Below are positions 15,900-28,500 of a stretch of 64,000 nucleotides of DNA, one piece after another. The notes under the pieces are model-generated. The model made no database searches, had not been told where the DNA came from, and saw only the letters and a list, made by a program, of their open reading frames with translations. The stretch is from NCBI GenBank assembly GCA_029721515.1, contig CM056550.1, positions 22,890,619 through 22,954,618 of the forward strand, written 5' to 3'. Numbering within the stretch: position 1 is the stretch's first letter; each line of letters opens with the position of its first letter. Source of the stretch: Synanceia verrucosa. Taxonomy: Eukaryota; Chordata; Actinopteri; Perciformes; Synanceiidae. A program made the position numbers and the translations under genes.

Positions 15900-17460
15900 T
15901 GTGGTTGGCACACCCAGGTGACGTTCATTACTGCAGGTGAAAAGAAGTGGCTCGTGACATTGTGTGTGAGCACTCACACCTGCCTGCAGGTCTGCACAGG
16001 CCAACAGTTCCAAGGAGAACAAGATAAGACGAAAACTTATTAACGTTATTTTTTTTAAGAAGGGCCTTGAAGCAGTAGCAGCACATTCTATGGATAATAC
16101 ACCGCAGATACAGAGGTTCCCTCAGGCTTTTCCCTGCTATACAAAGTACAAAACATTATTTCCCTCAGACTTGGCTGAAGGGGATTTACTGTAATATCAG
16201 AGAGTGTTTGTTGGGAGCAAATAACCTTTACAATGGGCAGGAGAGCACTTTTGGTGGAATGACCAGGAGGCCCATTTAGTGGTACCCAAGAGAGTTCAAC
16301 AGTGTTTACTTCTTCCTTTTCTTATATGAATCTAGAAATGCAAAACTTAATAACTTAATCAACTTAAAATATAGTCTGTATTTCGCATATACTCCCCTGG
16401 GTCGGAGATATAGTAGACTTGTTTGGATTTTTTTATTTCTTCAAATTGAATTGTTGAGGTGTATTAAGCAGAGCTTTTACTTTTATGAAATTGATATAAC
16501 TTGTATGTGTGTGCATGTGTAGATCACTGTCTGACACAGTAGATCACAAAAGCTAGCTCAAAGTTAGGTTCTCACAGATTATAAACATGAGTAAGTTAAT
16601 TCATATCACAGTTCAGAATTTCGCTGCAGAGTGCCTCACTATGACACTTCACTGCTATATTGTGTATACTGTACAAAATCTGCAAATCACCTGAATAAAC
16701 TTGCTTTTATTTCTACATTTTTAAGTAACTTTGGCAACACGATTTTTTCTTGTATGACCTTTGAGTTACAGCTATTAAGTGGCATGTACACTCACTGGCC
16801 TTGCTTGTTAACACTGTAGACATGTAGACAACGTGGTCAAGAAAACTTGCTGAAGTTCAAACTGAGCATCAGAACGGGGAACAGTTGTGTGGACAAAAAC
16901 GCCTTACTGATGTGAGAGTTAAGGCAGACTGAATTTATCAAGCAAGTTTGCTCTGAGGGCTGAGAACCAACACAGACACACTGAGACGTGCTGGCAGGCC
17001 AAACTCCATTCACAACATGAAGGAAACTAAAAAGGCAGTCATAATTAACAATCAAAAATGCTAATAAAATTAAATTAACAGTCTTTTCTGAATCTGTCCA
17101 AGCTTCTTCTGTAATTCGGCAAATAAATAATCCACCAAAGAGCATCATTAAAGTATTAATTTTTAATGGACAATAAGGAAAAGCGAAACAGACGTTCTGT
17201 TCATAAACACAGTGTTTATTAGAGCTAATGCGCTGTCACTCTAATTTTAGCAGCTTTAGCAGGTAAAAGTAATTTCCCAGGTTGGGATCAATAAAGTAAT
17301 TCTATTCTAGTCTAATTCTATCTATCTATCTATCTATCTATCTAGTTCTTTTTTTAATCAGATGACAAATTAAACAGAGTTAACAAAACAAATATTTTTA
17401 TTTTATTTTCTGATAAACAACACTATTTTATTTTGTATTTTGATGGTGTCCACTACTTCT
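15900..17460. other. Intergenic spacer upstream of the QRFP receptor gene
   Basis: No exon is recognisable on either strand. At about 17,250-17,300 there is a retroelement-tail-like motif (GGTTGGGATCAATAAAGTAA) that runs into a TCTA microsatellite at 17,318-17,344. Confidence 0.5.
17318..17344. repeat. TCTA microsatellite after a retroelement-like tail
   Basis: Six to seven TCTA units follow the motif GGGATCAATAAAG, an arrangement common at the 3' ends of fish LINE or SINE copies. Confidence 0.75.
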
Positions 17461-17463
17461 ATG

Positions 17464-17470
17464 AGAGAGG

Positions 17471-17534
<64 letters not shown>
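17464..17534. repeat. GA-rich microsatellite just upstream of the receptor start codon
   Basis: Roughly 70 bases of GA dinucleotides with a few GACA interruptions end about 98 bases before the ATG at 17,632. It therefore lies in the promoter or 5' UTR of the QRFP receptor gene. Purine-strand GA tracts can act as GAGA-type promoter elements, but nothing here proves that. Confidence 0.9.
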
Positions 17535-17537
<3 letters not shown>

Positions 17538-17631
17538 GTAAAAGAAAATCTCTCCGCTCTCCACCGTAACCTTTCTCATCTGTTTGCTTGCCTAGAGCGA
17601 CTTGTTGTCGGTGTTGGACACTCGTGTCAGG

Positions 17632-20600
17632 ATGGCAGCAGCTTCGACAGATTCAGGGTCCACCAAGATAACTCCTGAGGTGCTGCAGGAGATGCTCCAG
17701 TTCTACAACCTGAGCCGACAGGATTTTATCAACACTTACAACATCCAGCCGCTCGTCTACATCCCCGAGTTACCGTACAGCGCCAAGATCACCTTCGTGA
17801 TCATATACATGCTCATTTTTGTCCTGGCTCTGGCTGGAAATAGTTTGGTCATCTACATAATTTTGAAGAAACGTGCAATACAGACGGCGACAGATATATT
17901 TATTTGCTCTCTGGCGGTCAGTGACCTGCTCATCACTTTCTTCTGCATCCCGTTCACTTTGCTGCAGAACATCTCGTCTGAGTGGGTTGGAGGTGAGCTT
18001 TAAATCTCTAAACTTACCTCTAAACAAACCCTGCATGTTATGCACTTCTTAACACCACATCACCATTACTTATATATTTATTATATGTATAAATAAATTA
18101 TATTCCTGTCTAAAGACAGTTATTTAATGCCGTTGGAGATAATAAGGTTTGAGGAAATTTGAATGAAAATAAACTATGAAGCTCAATAGCTATTTTGTAA
18201 CTGCAAATCAAAGTTTCTAAATGACTTAACATTGAAGTGAATTAACACACAGCATGACACACATACTGTAATCACTCCAAACAAGCAGAGCAAATTGCAT
18301 TAATGAAATTGACCATCAGACTTAGATGTTGAGTTACAAAACTGAAAACATGCATTGATGAGAGCTGCATTTAACTCCCAACGTTGAAATGACACAGGCT
18401 GTTTTTTTATTTTTTTTTATCTTAACATCCACTACTTAGACTCTGCAACAACAAAATGAAGAAATTGTCACAGAAAAAGTCATAAGATCCCTTTGAGAAA
18501 TGAAGCCAGCTGCAACAGGAGAAAATAAGATCCATTTCTCTAGCTTTTGCATTATTCAGCAAAAGGTTTGCAACAAATACTTGAAAAAGTGTCACAGAGT
18601 TTGTGATGCTCATGTCAAAAATGACAAACACTAAGTCAGAGGTGTTGATGCAGCTTTTTGATTCTCTAACTTACTTAAGATGCTATCACATTGCACTCTC
18701 ATGCATTATTACTGTTGTAAATTACTGCATTTTGCGCTTTCTATCCTCGTGGGTCTATCTTTGTGCGTGTTAAAATGAAAAACGATAAAAAATTACTGAA
18801 CATTTAGAGGCTTTTCTGTTTCTGTGTTCACCAGGTGGACATCTGATACCTGACTCTGTTACAGCCTTTGATCATTCATAACACTGTGACCATGTGTGAT
18901 ACACACAAGGGCACTCTACTAAAATGTAGCAGCATTCAGTGCCATAGTAATTGAAAGCCAGGTCAAAGCATGTGCTCCTATTAAAATGTGGTCACAATTA
19001 GTTCAGGGTGAATCAGAGAAGACTTAACATGGGTCTTACTACAGTGCTCATTTTCTCCTGGGTTTCAGCTCCAGCTCCAGCTGCAAACTAAAGAATAAAA
19101 AGCGTTCATCATTTGTTGTCATCTCAATGAAACCCCAAAGGAAGATTAAAAGTGCAAGGGGAAAGTTTTCCTTCAGTTCAAGTCTCTGATGATGTGAGCA
19201 CTTATAGAAGTGCATATTTTCTGCTGTTCCTCAGTACCTCATTGTTTCACCTCTCTGTGTTTTTTTTTTTTTTTTTGCAGGGGTTCTAGTATGTAAGACG
19301 GTTCCCTTTGTACAGACCACAGCCATAGTGACAGGCATCCTCACAATGACCTGCATCGCCATTGAGAGGTACCAGGGCATTGTCTTCCCACTGCAAATGA
19401 GAAGGCAGTACTCGTCCAGAAGAGCATACAAAATGCTAGGTATTCTATGCTTGCACGTGTAGCTTATTATGCTTGGAGGGGTGGATGTCTTTGTACATCA
19501 TGAATGATGTACTGATTTATACCAGAGGATTACTTAGTTACTTCGAGCCAGTTCACATGTGCTTACTTCACATATCCTTCTAGGTGTTATGCAGGCCAAT
19601 CACTTTGTGTCTGTGATATCTAATTAAAGCTGGAAATGTACTTGTAAATACTGTAGATAAATGTGTAATGTATAATGGATGTCTTTTGTATGGCATGGTA
19701 TGAACTGAAGCTCTGCAGCTTTCTGTCTGCTGTGTTTTTGAAAAGTTTTAATAACCTTCTGGAGTCTGGAGGCATTCATGCCATGTCTCAATGAAGCTAT
19801 TAATTTGTTTACCATGAGATGATTTGGCCCTGATCTGTTGCCTCACGGTTTTATCGAACTTTTTAAGCCTTTAAGGTACAGCCTGACTGATATATCAACA
19901 ATGGCAATACATAATGTTCAAAAAAGTGATGTAAATCTGAAATATCAAAAGTGAGAACAAAACCAACCTCCCCTTGCAACAAATGAATGAAAAGTGTTTT
20001 GTCATTTGGAACAGTAATTTATGTATTTATGTTCAGTAAGTAAAATTAAATGGTTAGTAAGTGCTGATACTTCAAGTGAATAATGACCAAAGCATTGAAA
20101 TCAGGTCATGCTGTGTGCTTCATGCTCTCACAATGTGAGAGTTGAAAACAGGTAAATACGGAGGAAGCGCTCAGCATGACCGGCAGCTTGTTCGTTGCGT
20201 AAAAGAGCAATTTAATTGTACAGCTCCTTGACTTTCTGTTTGGGCGAAAGTCACAACTAGGTTTCTCCTTCTGTTTCATCCACAACTACTATGTATTGTC
20301 TGCAGTTTGTATCTGTTTGGAAATGTTTCTCCTGTCTGTGTCCTGCAGGGCTGGTATGGATTGCCTCAGTGATTGTGGGTTCACCAATGCTGTTTGTGCA
20401 GCAGCTGAAGGTAACTAATGCCTCTCAAAGGAACCTGTCACAAAATGCAGTCTGTCACATCAAAGAGAAAAATAATTTTCAGGAATGCTTAATTTTATCA
20501 TGAATTCAGTTTGACATAAATGAGTCACTGTAGTACACATGCATACATAGTAAAACCTTGTTGGTTACTTGTGGCTTATGTCTCCGTAGTCCTGAATTGG

Positions 20601-22097
20601 CGCTGATATTGCTAGATTACTGTGAATTATTGCTTTGGATGGTCTCTTATTTCTCACTGGTGAAACAGTAATAGTGTTGGAGGTGTCAGCTGCTCTTCCC
20701 AGTACAGCAGGAGGTGCTCATAAATACCACCCTGTCAGATGATCATTTTTTCGGAACTAAAAGCTTTTCTCCCCTCCTCTCAAAGGTGAAGTATGACTTC
20801 TTGTATGATCACTCCCACGTGTGCTGTCAAGAGAGCTGGCACTCCGTGACTCACAGACAGGTGTACACCACCTTCATCATGGTGGCTCTTTTCCTGCTCC
20901 CTCTGGCAGCCATGCTTTTCCTCTACACACGTATTGGTATTGAGTTGTGGATCCGCAAGAGGGTGGGAGACTCCTCAGTGCTCAACACCATGAACCAGAG
21001 GGAGATCAGTAAGATTTCAAGGTAAGTTAGACAGCACAGTCCGTTGTCTTACTTTCTTATCTGTGCATTTTCATCACATAGAAGTATTTATTCTGAGCGT
21101 TTTGTGTCCTGGTAGTATGGATTCAAATCCTCCTAGTCTTTGACTTTGTGTTGCATTTCAGTGAACACAATTAGCTGTAGCTGAGGATGGGAAGCCAGTG
21201 AGGGGTCATCTTCGTATTGGTCAAGGCACCTGCACAAAAGAGAAGAGGAAAATGGCATTTGCTATTTAGTTAATTAGCTAGCATCCACAATGTTGCATTA
21301 CTGCCACCTACTGGAGAGCACTGGTTCTGCTCTGCACCTATAATGCAAATGAATATTTGCATTATTTGCATTCATGTTTTGCAAGACTCATCACTTGACA
21401 TTTGTGTGTAAATCCTTGCTTTGTAGAATCAATCATGGTGTTTCATCTCTTCGTTTCCTGCTGACCAGCATTTCCTGTTTTTCTACAGGAAAAAGAAGAG
21501 AGCTATTAAAATGATGATCACAATTGTTCTGCTATTCACCATTTGCTGGGCACCATTTCACACAGTCCACATGTTGTTTGAGTACTGTAAGTACAGCAAG
21601 AGTCCACATGAATTACAATGTGAATTATCACGTGCATATTGCCTATATTATTTATCAGTTTTACACTGATACACTGTGTGTATGTGACTGTTTCTCTAGA
21701 TAACCTGGAAAAAAAATATGATGGAGTCACACTAAATATGATTATCGCCATTGTTCAGGCCATTGGGTTCTTCAACAGCTTTAACAATCCCATCGTATAC
21801 GCCTTCATGAATGAGAACTTCAAGAAGAGTTGTGTCTCCACACTCTCCCACTGCTTACAAAAGCCTAACCTGCAAGGCGGTGCCACGGTGGCTCCCAAAC
21901 TGAGCGTGCAATTCGTTAAACCCCAAAGCAGAGAAGCTTTCCTGGAATCGGATGAAGTCGATGGCTTGACGCAGCACCCAGCAGAGAAAGGTGCTTCACG
22001 TTCATCGCATGGAGAGAGCTCGATGGAAGCAATAGGAGAAAAAATCTCCACCATCCAAACAGAGCTTGCTGCAAACAGCTCCTCTCAAATCAAATGA
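17632..22097 (+). CDS. qrfpr: Pyroglutamylated RFamide peptide (QRFP/26RFa) receptor, six exons, complete
   Basis: This is a class A rhodopsin-like GPCR for the neuropeptide QRFP/26RFa (GPR103). Exons: 17632-17992, 19281-19439, 20349-20410, 20786-21021, 21489-21586 and 21700-22097. All have GT/AG borders and phases close, giving 437 residues (human 431). The N terminus has the family pattern ITPE...NLSR...PLVYIPELP, with a possible glycosylation site at N26. Landmarks are N70 in TM1, D98 in TM2 (SLAVSDLLITFFCIP), C125, the TM3 motif E149-R150-Y151, KYDFLY and CC in the second extracellular loop, ELWIRKRVGD in loop 3, and NPIVY at 335-339 in TM7. The tail is serine-rich. The start was chosen at the ATG at 17632 because the family N terminus follows directly. 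The genomic setting (near tbata and polr3a, both human 10q22) differs from human QRFPR on 4q27, so this may be an extra fish paralogue. Confidence 0.93.
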
Positions 22098-23410
22098 GAA
22101 GTGGTTCAAAGTTCAGGTGTTCAGCTTTTGAACTTGGCCCTCCTATTTGCTGTCAATCAAAGCGCTGCAGGTGCTTCAGATGTCGGTGTTCAAAGACCAC
22201 AATGTCTCCCTGTTGTGCCAGAAACAAGAGTGTTGTATTAATCTGGTTTGGGGAACGTCAGGAGAGAAATTAAGGAATATTATAAAGAGGCGGGAGATTG
22301 TCCTCAGAGAAATCAGCATCAGCGGTCTTGCGCTGAAGCACCAGTTTTTTCACCTGAATGGAGAAATCAAGCAGTGTCTCTGAAACCTTCAGGAAATTCA
22401 GCCCCTCTTAGTTAGAGTGATGACAATGACGATGATGATGATGATGATGATGATGTGTCAGTGGGAACTATGTTCAGTGCCATCCCCACCACTGTTACCA
22501 CTGTGGTGTCAGACCATGCTCTGACCATTTCACTGCTAAATCTGTTCAAGTCAGCATGAAGCTCAGTTCAGTTCAAGCTGCAAAAACAATATATTCTTTA
22601 TTGCTTTTGAAATATTTAGGAAACCAGAGATGGGCTCTTCACGCCTGAGGACGAAGCACCCTTAAGCACCAGGGGTCAACACTAGTTTGACTTTTAACTG
22701 CTAAACTGAGCAGCGGGATCAGTAGACAGGCCTGCAAACACAGCCCTTGTACAGTTTGCTTGATAGATGCTCCTGAAATACCAAACAGGACATAGACTCA
22801 GCTTTTGTCTTTAGAGCAAACCTGATGACTTGCACACACACATGCACACATAGACAAAATTAATTTCAGTGTCTGTGCTCAATGGTGCTATGGAATAATT
22901 TGTAATGCTGGTGTTTAAATGCAACGTTTTTTGTGTATTTTAACGTTCTGTAACAATATCTTTGGTAATAACAGCTTGGCTTGTATTCATAGCTTGCTCT
23001 ATTTTTCATGCAGATGCATAAGAATAACAGTAGATTATCATACTGGCTTGCTCTGTCTCACATGCAATAATGAGATTTTGCAGAAAACAATCCTGTAATA
23101 TAATATTAAATTATCCTATGAGTAAAATGACCAATTATAATGTGTTTCTTTGTTTTCAACATACATTCAAGATTAGCTTTTTAAATTTAGGGACTATTGT
23201 GAAAATATTTGAGTGTGGGTGGACCAAATGAGTGACTTTTTAATTGAGCAAGGCCCTGCCCAGAGTAAAAAATGTTATCTTTGTACCCTCCCCTTGGCTG
23301 AAAAAGAAAACTGCAGCGCGCCTCCCATATCTAAAAAAAAAAACTGAATTGGTACAATTATTTTAATTATGTGGTTGGCTGCCTCACTGCTGCCCAGTCA
23401 GCCTCCACTG
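22098..23410. other. 3' flank of the QRFP receptor gene
   Basis: No coding exon is seen. The first part is presumably 3' UTR, and an (ATG)n-type microsatellite lies at about 22,428-22,456. I found no canonical AATAAA before the DNA element at 23,411, so the polyadenylation site is undetermined. A 78-codon frame at 22,147-22,383 has no recognisable similarity. Confidence 0.5.
22428..22456. repeat. GAT/ATG trinucleotide microsatellite
   Basis: Nine to ten GAT repeats lie about 330 bases after the receptor stop codon, probably in the 3' UTR. Confidence 0.85.
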
Positions 23411-24123
23411 TTAAAGGGACACTATGTAATTTTTTATAAGTATTTTATCCTCAAATCAACGTCTTCGTTCATAAATAGATCCTCATTGGTGTAAAGTAAC
23501 ATATGCCAACAATCTGACTTATCCTCCTGGGCGAAGAATCAGTTATCTGTCTTTACATAGAGCGGGTCGCTCATACGGAGGCTTCCATGTCTTTCCGGTC
23601 TATCAAAAACTACGAACTGCCGAGAGGGACATAAAGCACTACCTGTTAGTATCCATAGGACAAAATGCATTTCCGCATTTTGCGATTCGCTTTTCACAGA
23701 GAAGCAAGGTGGAGATGTCGGTTGTACTTACCTGGCACTAAACTAAAACCTGCACTGCACTTTTGGTCATAATACAAGACCATTCTTATGTTGTGCCGAA
23801 TCCTCATCGCCAAAGAAGCATAAAAGGGCCATAAAATGACCGAAGCTCCGGGCCGGGGTTCTGCAGTGAGTGGTCGCCTGGAGCGCCCCATGCCTGACCA
23901 CGGCCGGCCGGGACCCGCTGGGAAGTATTCCAGACCGGAGAAGGGCTATGGAGGTCCGAGGAAAAATGATCGGCACTCCGGGCAGAGGGCTGGGGGTCTG
24001 CGGTGATAGTGGCCACCCGGGAGTTGACCCATTCCGCTTCCTGTAGTTCCAACCATGTTGCAATGCATGCAAAGTCAAATTTAACCACTAGATGGGAGAA
24101 AAAATTCCATAGTGTGCGTTTAA
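23411..24123. mobile_element. Non-autonomous DNA transposon with TTAA ends (piggyBac-like)
   Basis: The left end TTAAAGGGACACTATGTAAT and the right end, read in reverse complement, TTAAACGCACACTATGGAAT, are inverted repeats of about 25 bases with three to four mismatches. Both continue into a T run. TTAA at each boundary matches the target site of piggyBac-type transposons. The 713-bp interior is unusually CpG-rich in its right half (about 23,840-24,010) and codes for no transposase; the open frames there are short and unlike any known protein. Superfamily assignment rests on the TTAA and end symmetry only. Confidence 0.65.
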
Positions 24124-24479
24124 TTCCTGGTTAATAAATGAACCGCTTGTTGTTTTTTAGTGTTTACAGTTATCACTGACTCTCTTTGACTAACTAACTA
24201 ACTTAGTTGACTGACTAACTCTTTGGATAGCGACGTCAGCAATGTCACGGATATGTGGCCACAAGGTATTTCAATTTACACACAGAAAATTGTGATTTTG
24301 CAAATTTCACAAATTATTAATAAGACATTTTAGCTAGTATTCACTTTGGAACTAGCCTAATTGTTACAATTTTTAAAAATCCAAAAACAGGCCCTGCTAA
24401 AAGGGCAGTTTGGGCATCAGAGAGCAAAAGAGCAGGGGCTAGAGCACCTGTAGCACCCCTTCTCTGCACCTGCTTGAAT

Positions 24480-25527
24480 AAGGTCATATTACAACATGTT
24501 GAATATTGACATAAATCACAGTCGAGTATGTCTAAAAAAATGGAAAAGGTCATACTGTAAAATGTCAAGAAAACTCATCAGAAAGTCTTATTATAGTGTG
24601 TTGAATGAATTCAAATTCAGAGTATATTGATCAAAGTTGTCATATAATCGTATTACAGCATGTGGAAAATGTGTTAAAAAAGGTCAAAAGCCATCAAAAT
24701 GACCCATTACAGAATGTGGAAGAATTCATAGTATATGTTGAAAAGTTAAAAAGTAGTAATAAGCTGAAATAAAGCCATTTTAGAGCATGCTAAAAATTAA
24801 AAGTATCATACTATAGCATGTTAAAAAGTTAAACAAAAAATTAAAAAAAAAGTTTTTTTTAAATGTCAAAAAGTCTTCGAAAACACTTATTATAGTGTGT
24901 TGAATGATATCATAGCACAATATTGTTGTAAAGTTGTAAAAAAAGTAATTTTATAGCACATTGAAAATGTCTCATGTCAAAAAGTCCAAAACAGATTTAA
25001 AAAAAAAAAAACGAGAGAAAGTTATCCCAACGACTTATCATATGTTAAATGATTTCCCAGAGCAATATGTTGATAAAATAATCCTTTATTGGTCCCACAG
25101 ACAGTGAAATTTGCATCATTACAGCATCAAAGTGGATAGTGCAACACTACAAGGAGGGCCTATAAAAACTAAGAATAATAATTTCAGTAGAAAAACAACC
25201 AAGTAAAAAAACTAAGGCATCATGTATAAAATAAGTGAATAAATCAGTGGACAAAAATTGCTGAACACAGCAAATCGAGTGGTGTAATAAAGATAGCACA
25301 GTGAATGGTAAAATGGAAAGAAGTGAAATTATAAATTGATAGATGAGAAACATCATATACAGTATATGAGAATATTACACATTACATTATGTATATTATG
25401 AGAGAGCACTTTCTCAGCAAATAAGAATGAGTATTGATATTGCCCAAGACACATGTAAAAGAAAAAAATAAAAAAGCCATTCCAAATTGTCAAAAGATTG
25501 CATATTATAGCATGCCAAAAAAGCAAT

Positions 25528-25560
<33 letters not shown>

Positions 25561-28500
25561 TTCACGCAAAATATGTTGAACTATCTTGTGAAAAAGCAAT
25601 TTTATAGAATGTTGGAAATTGTCAAAAATGTCATACATCATTTTGACATGTCAAAAAATGAAACATTTTAAAATGTGCTAAAATGTCATGAGAAAGCCTT
25701 ATTATAGTGTACTGAATAATGTCATGCCAAATATGAAAAATCTTGTGAAAAAGCAGTTTTATAGCATGATGAAAATTGTCAAAAAAAAGTCATACTATAA
25801 TATGCCAAAAAAAGTCAAGAGATGAAAAATTTTAAAATGTGCTGAAACATTCTCAGACAGACTTGTTATAATGCACTAAATGATTTTATTCCAAATATGT
25901 TGAAATATCTTGTCAAAAAGCAATTTTATAGCATGTTGGAAATTGTCAAGAAATGACATACTATAGCATGTCAAAAAAGTCAAAAAATGAAAAAATTTTA
26001 AACGTGCTAAAAAGTCATTATAATGACTTATTATAGTGAACTGAATGATTCCATACCAAAACATGTTGAAATATGTTGTGAAAAAGCCATTTTATAGAAA
26101 ACTATCACAAAATGTCATACTATAGCGTGCCAAAAAAGTCAAAAAATGAAAAAAATTAAATGTGCTAAAAAGTCATCAGAAAGACTGATTAGATGTGTGT
26201 TGATTGATTTTATGCCAAAATATGTTGAAATATCTTGTGAAAAGGCAATTTTATAGCATGATGAAAATTGTCAAAAATGTCATACTATAGCATGTCAAAA
26301 AAGTTAAAAAAAAAAGAAAAATTTTTAAATATGCTAAAAAGTCATCAGAAAGACTGATTAGATGTGTGTTGATTGATTTTATGCCAAAATATGTTGAAAC
26401 ATGTTGTGAAAAGGCAATTTTATAGCATGATGAAAATTGTCAAAAAATGTCATACTATAGCATGTCGAAAAAGTCAAAAAATGAAAAAATTTAAAATGTG
26501 CTAAAACGTCATCAGAAAGACTTATTATAGTGTACTGAATAATTTCATGCCAAATATCTGGAAATATCTTGCGAAAAGGCAATTTTATAGCATGATGAAA
26601 ATTGTCAAAAAATGTCATACTATAGTATGCCAAAAAAGTCAAAAAATGAAAAATTTTAAAATATGCTAAAAGTCATCAGAACAACTGATTATAGTGTACT
26701 GCATGATTTCATGCCAAAATATGTTTAAATATCTTGTGATATAACAATTTTATAGCATGTTGAAAATTGTCAAAAAAAGTCAAAAAATGAAAAATTTTAT
26801 AATGTGCTAAAAAGTTATCAGAAAGACTGATTAGATGTGTGTTGATTGATTTTATGCCAAAATATGTTGAAATATCTTGTGAAAAGGCAATTTTATAGCA
26901 TGACGAATATTGTCAACAAATGTCATACTATAGTATGCCAAAAAAGTCAAAAAATGAAAAATTTTAAAATGTGCTAAAACGTCATCAGAAAGACTTATTA
27001 GATGTGTGTTGATTGATTTTTGTGCCAAAATATGTTACAATATGTTGCGAAAAGCCATTTTATACTATGTTGAAAATTTACCAAAAAATGACATACTATA
27101 GCATGTCAAAAAAGTCAAAAAATGAAAAATTTTAAAATGTGCTAAAACATTCTCAGAAAGACTTGTTATAGTGCACTAAATGATTTTATTCCAAATATGT
27201 TGAAATATCTTGTCAAAAAGCCATTTTATAGCATGTTGGAAATTGTCAAGAAATGACATACTATAGCATGTCAAAAAAATGAAAAATTTTAAAATGTGCT
27301 AAAAAGTCATTAGAAAGGTGTATTATAGTGAACTGAATGATTTCAAGCCAAATATGTGTAAATATCTTGTGAAAAGGCAATTTTATAGCATGATGAAAAT
27401 TGTCAAAACATGTCATACTAGAATATGCCAAAAAAGTCAAAAAATGAAAAGTTTTAAAATGTGCCGAAATGTCATTAGAAAGACTTATTATAGTGTACTG
27501 AATAATTTCATGCCAAATATGTGGAAATATCTTGTGAAAAGGCAATTTTATAGCATGATGAAAATTTTAAAATGTGCTAAAACGTCATCAGAAGGACTTA
27601 TTAGATGTGTATTGATTGATTTTATGCCAAAATATGTTGAAATATCTTATCAAACAGCCATTTTATAGCATGTTGAAAATTGTCAAAAAAGACATACTAT
27701 AGCATGTCAAAAAAGTCAAAAAATGAAAAATTTTAAAATGTGCTAAAAAATTCTCAGAAAGACTTGTTATAATGCACTAAATGATTTTATTCCAAATATG
27801 TTGAAATATCTTGTCAAAAAGCAATTTTATAGCATGTTGGAAATTGTCAAGAAATGACATACTATAGCATGTCAAAAAAGTCAAAAAATGAAAAAAATTA
27901 AATTGTGCTAAAAGTCATCAGAAAGACTTATTATAGTGTGTTGATTGATTTTATGCCAAAATATGTTGAAATATCTTGTCAAACAGCCATTTTATAGCAT
28001 GTTGGAAATTGTCAAGAAATGACATACTACAGCATGTCAAAAAAGTCAAAAAATGAAAAATTTTAAAATATGCTAAAAAGTCATGACAAAGACTTATTAT
28101 TGTGTACTGGATAATTTCATGCCAAATATGTTGAACTATCTTGTGCAAAAGGTATTTTATAGCATGTTGAAAACTGTCACAAAATGTCATACTATAGCAT
28201 GCCAAAAAAGTCAAAAAATGAAAAAATTTGCTAAAAAAAAAATGTGCTAAAAAGTCATTATAACAACTTATTATAGTGAACTGAATGATTTTATACCAAA
28301 ACATGCTGAAATATGTTGTGAAAAGCCATTTTATAGCATGTTGGAAATTGACAAGAAATGACATACTATAGCATGTCGAAAAAGTCAAAAAAATAAAAAA
28401 TTTAAAAATGTGCTAAAACATTTTCAGAAAGACTTGTTATAATGCACTAAATGATTTTATTCCAAATATGTTGAAATATCTTGTCAAAAAGCAATTTTAT

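Noticed and set aside
17632..22097. Receptor as NPFFR1, whose human gene lies on 10q22
   Set aside because: The N terminus (ITPE...NLSR...PLVYIPELP), the KYDFLY loop and the ELWIRKRVGD segment follow QRFPR rather than NPFF receptors.
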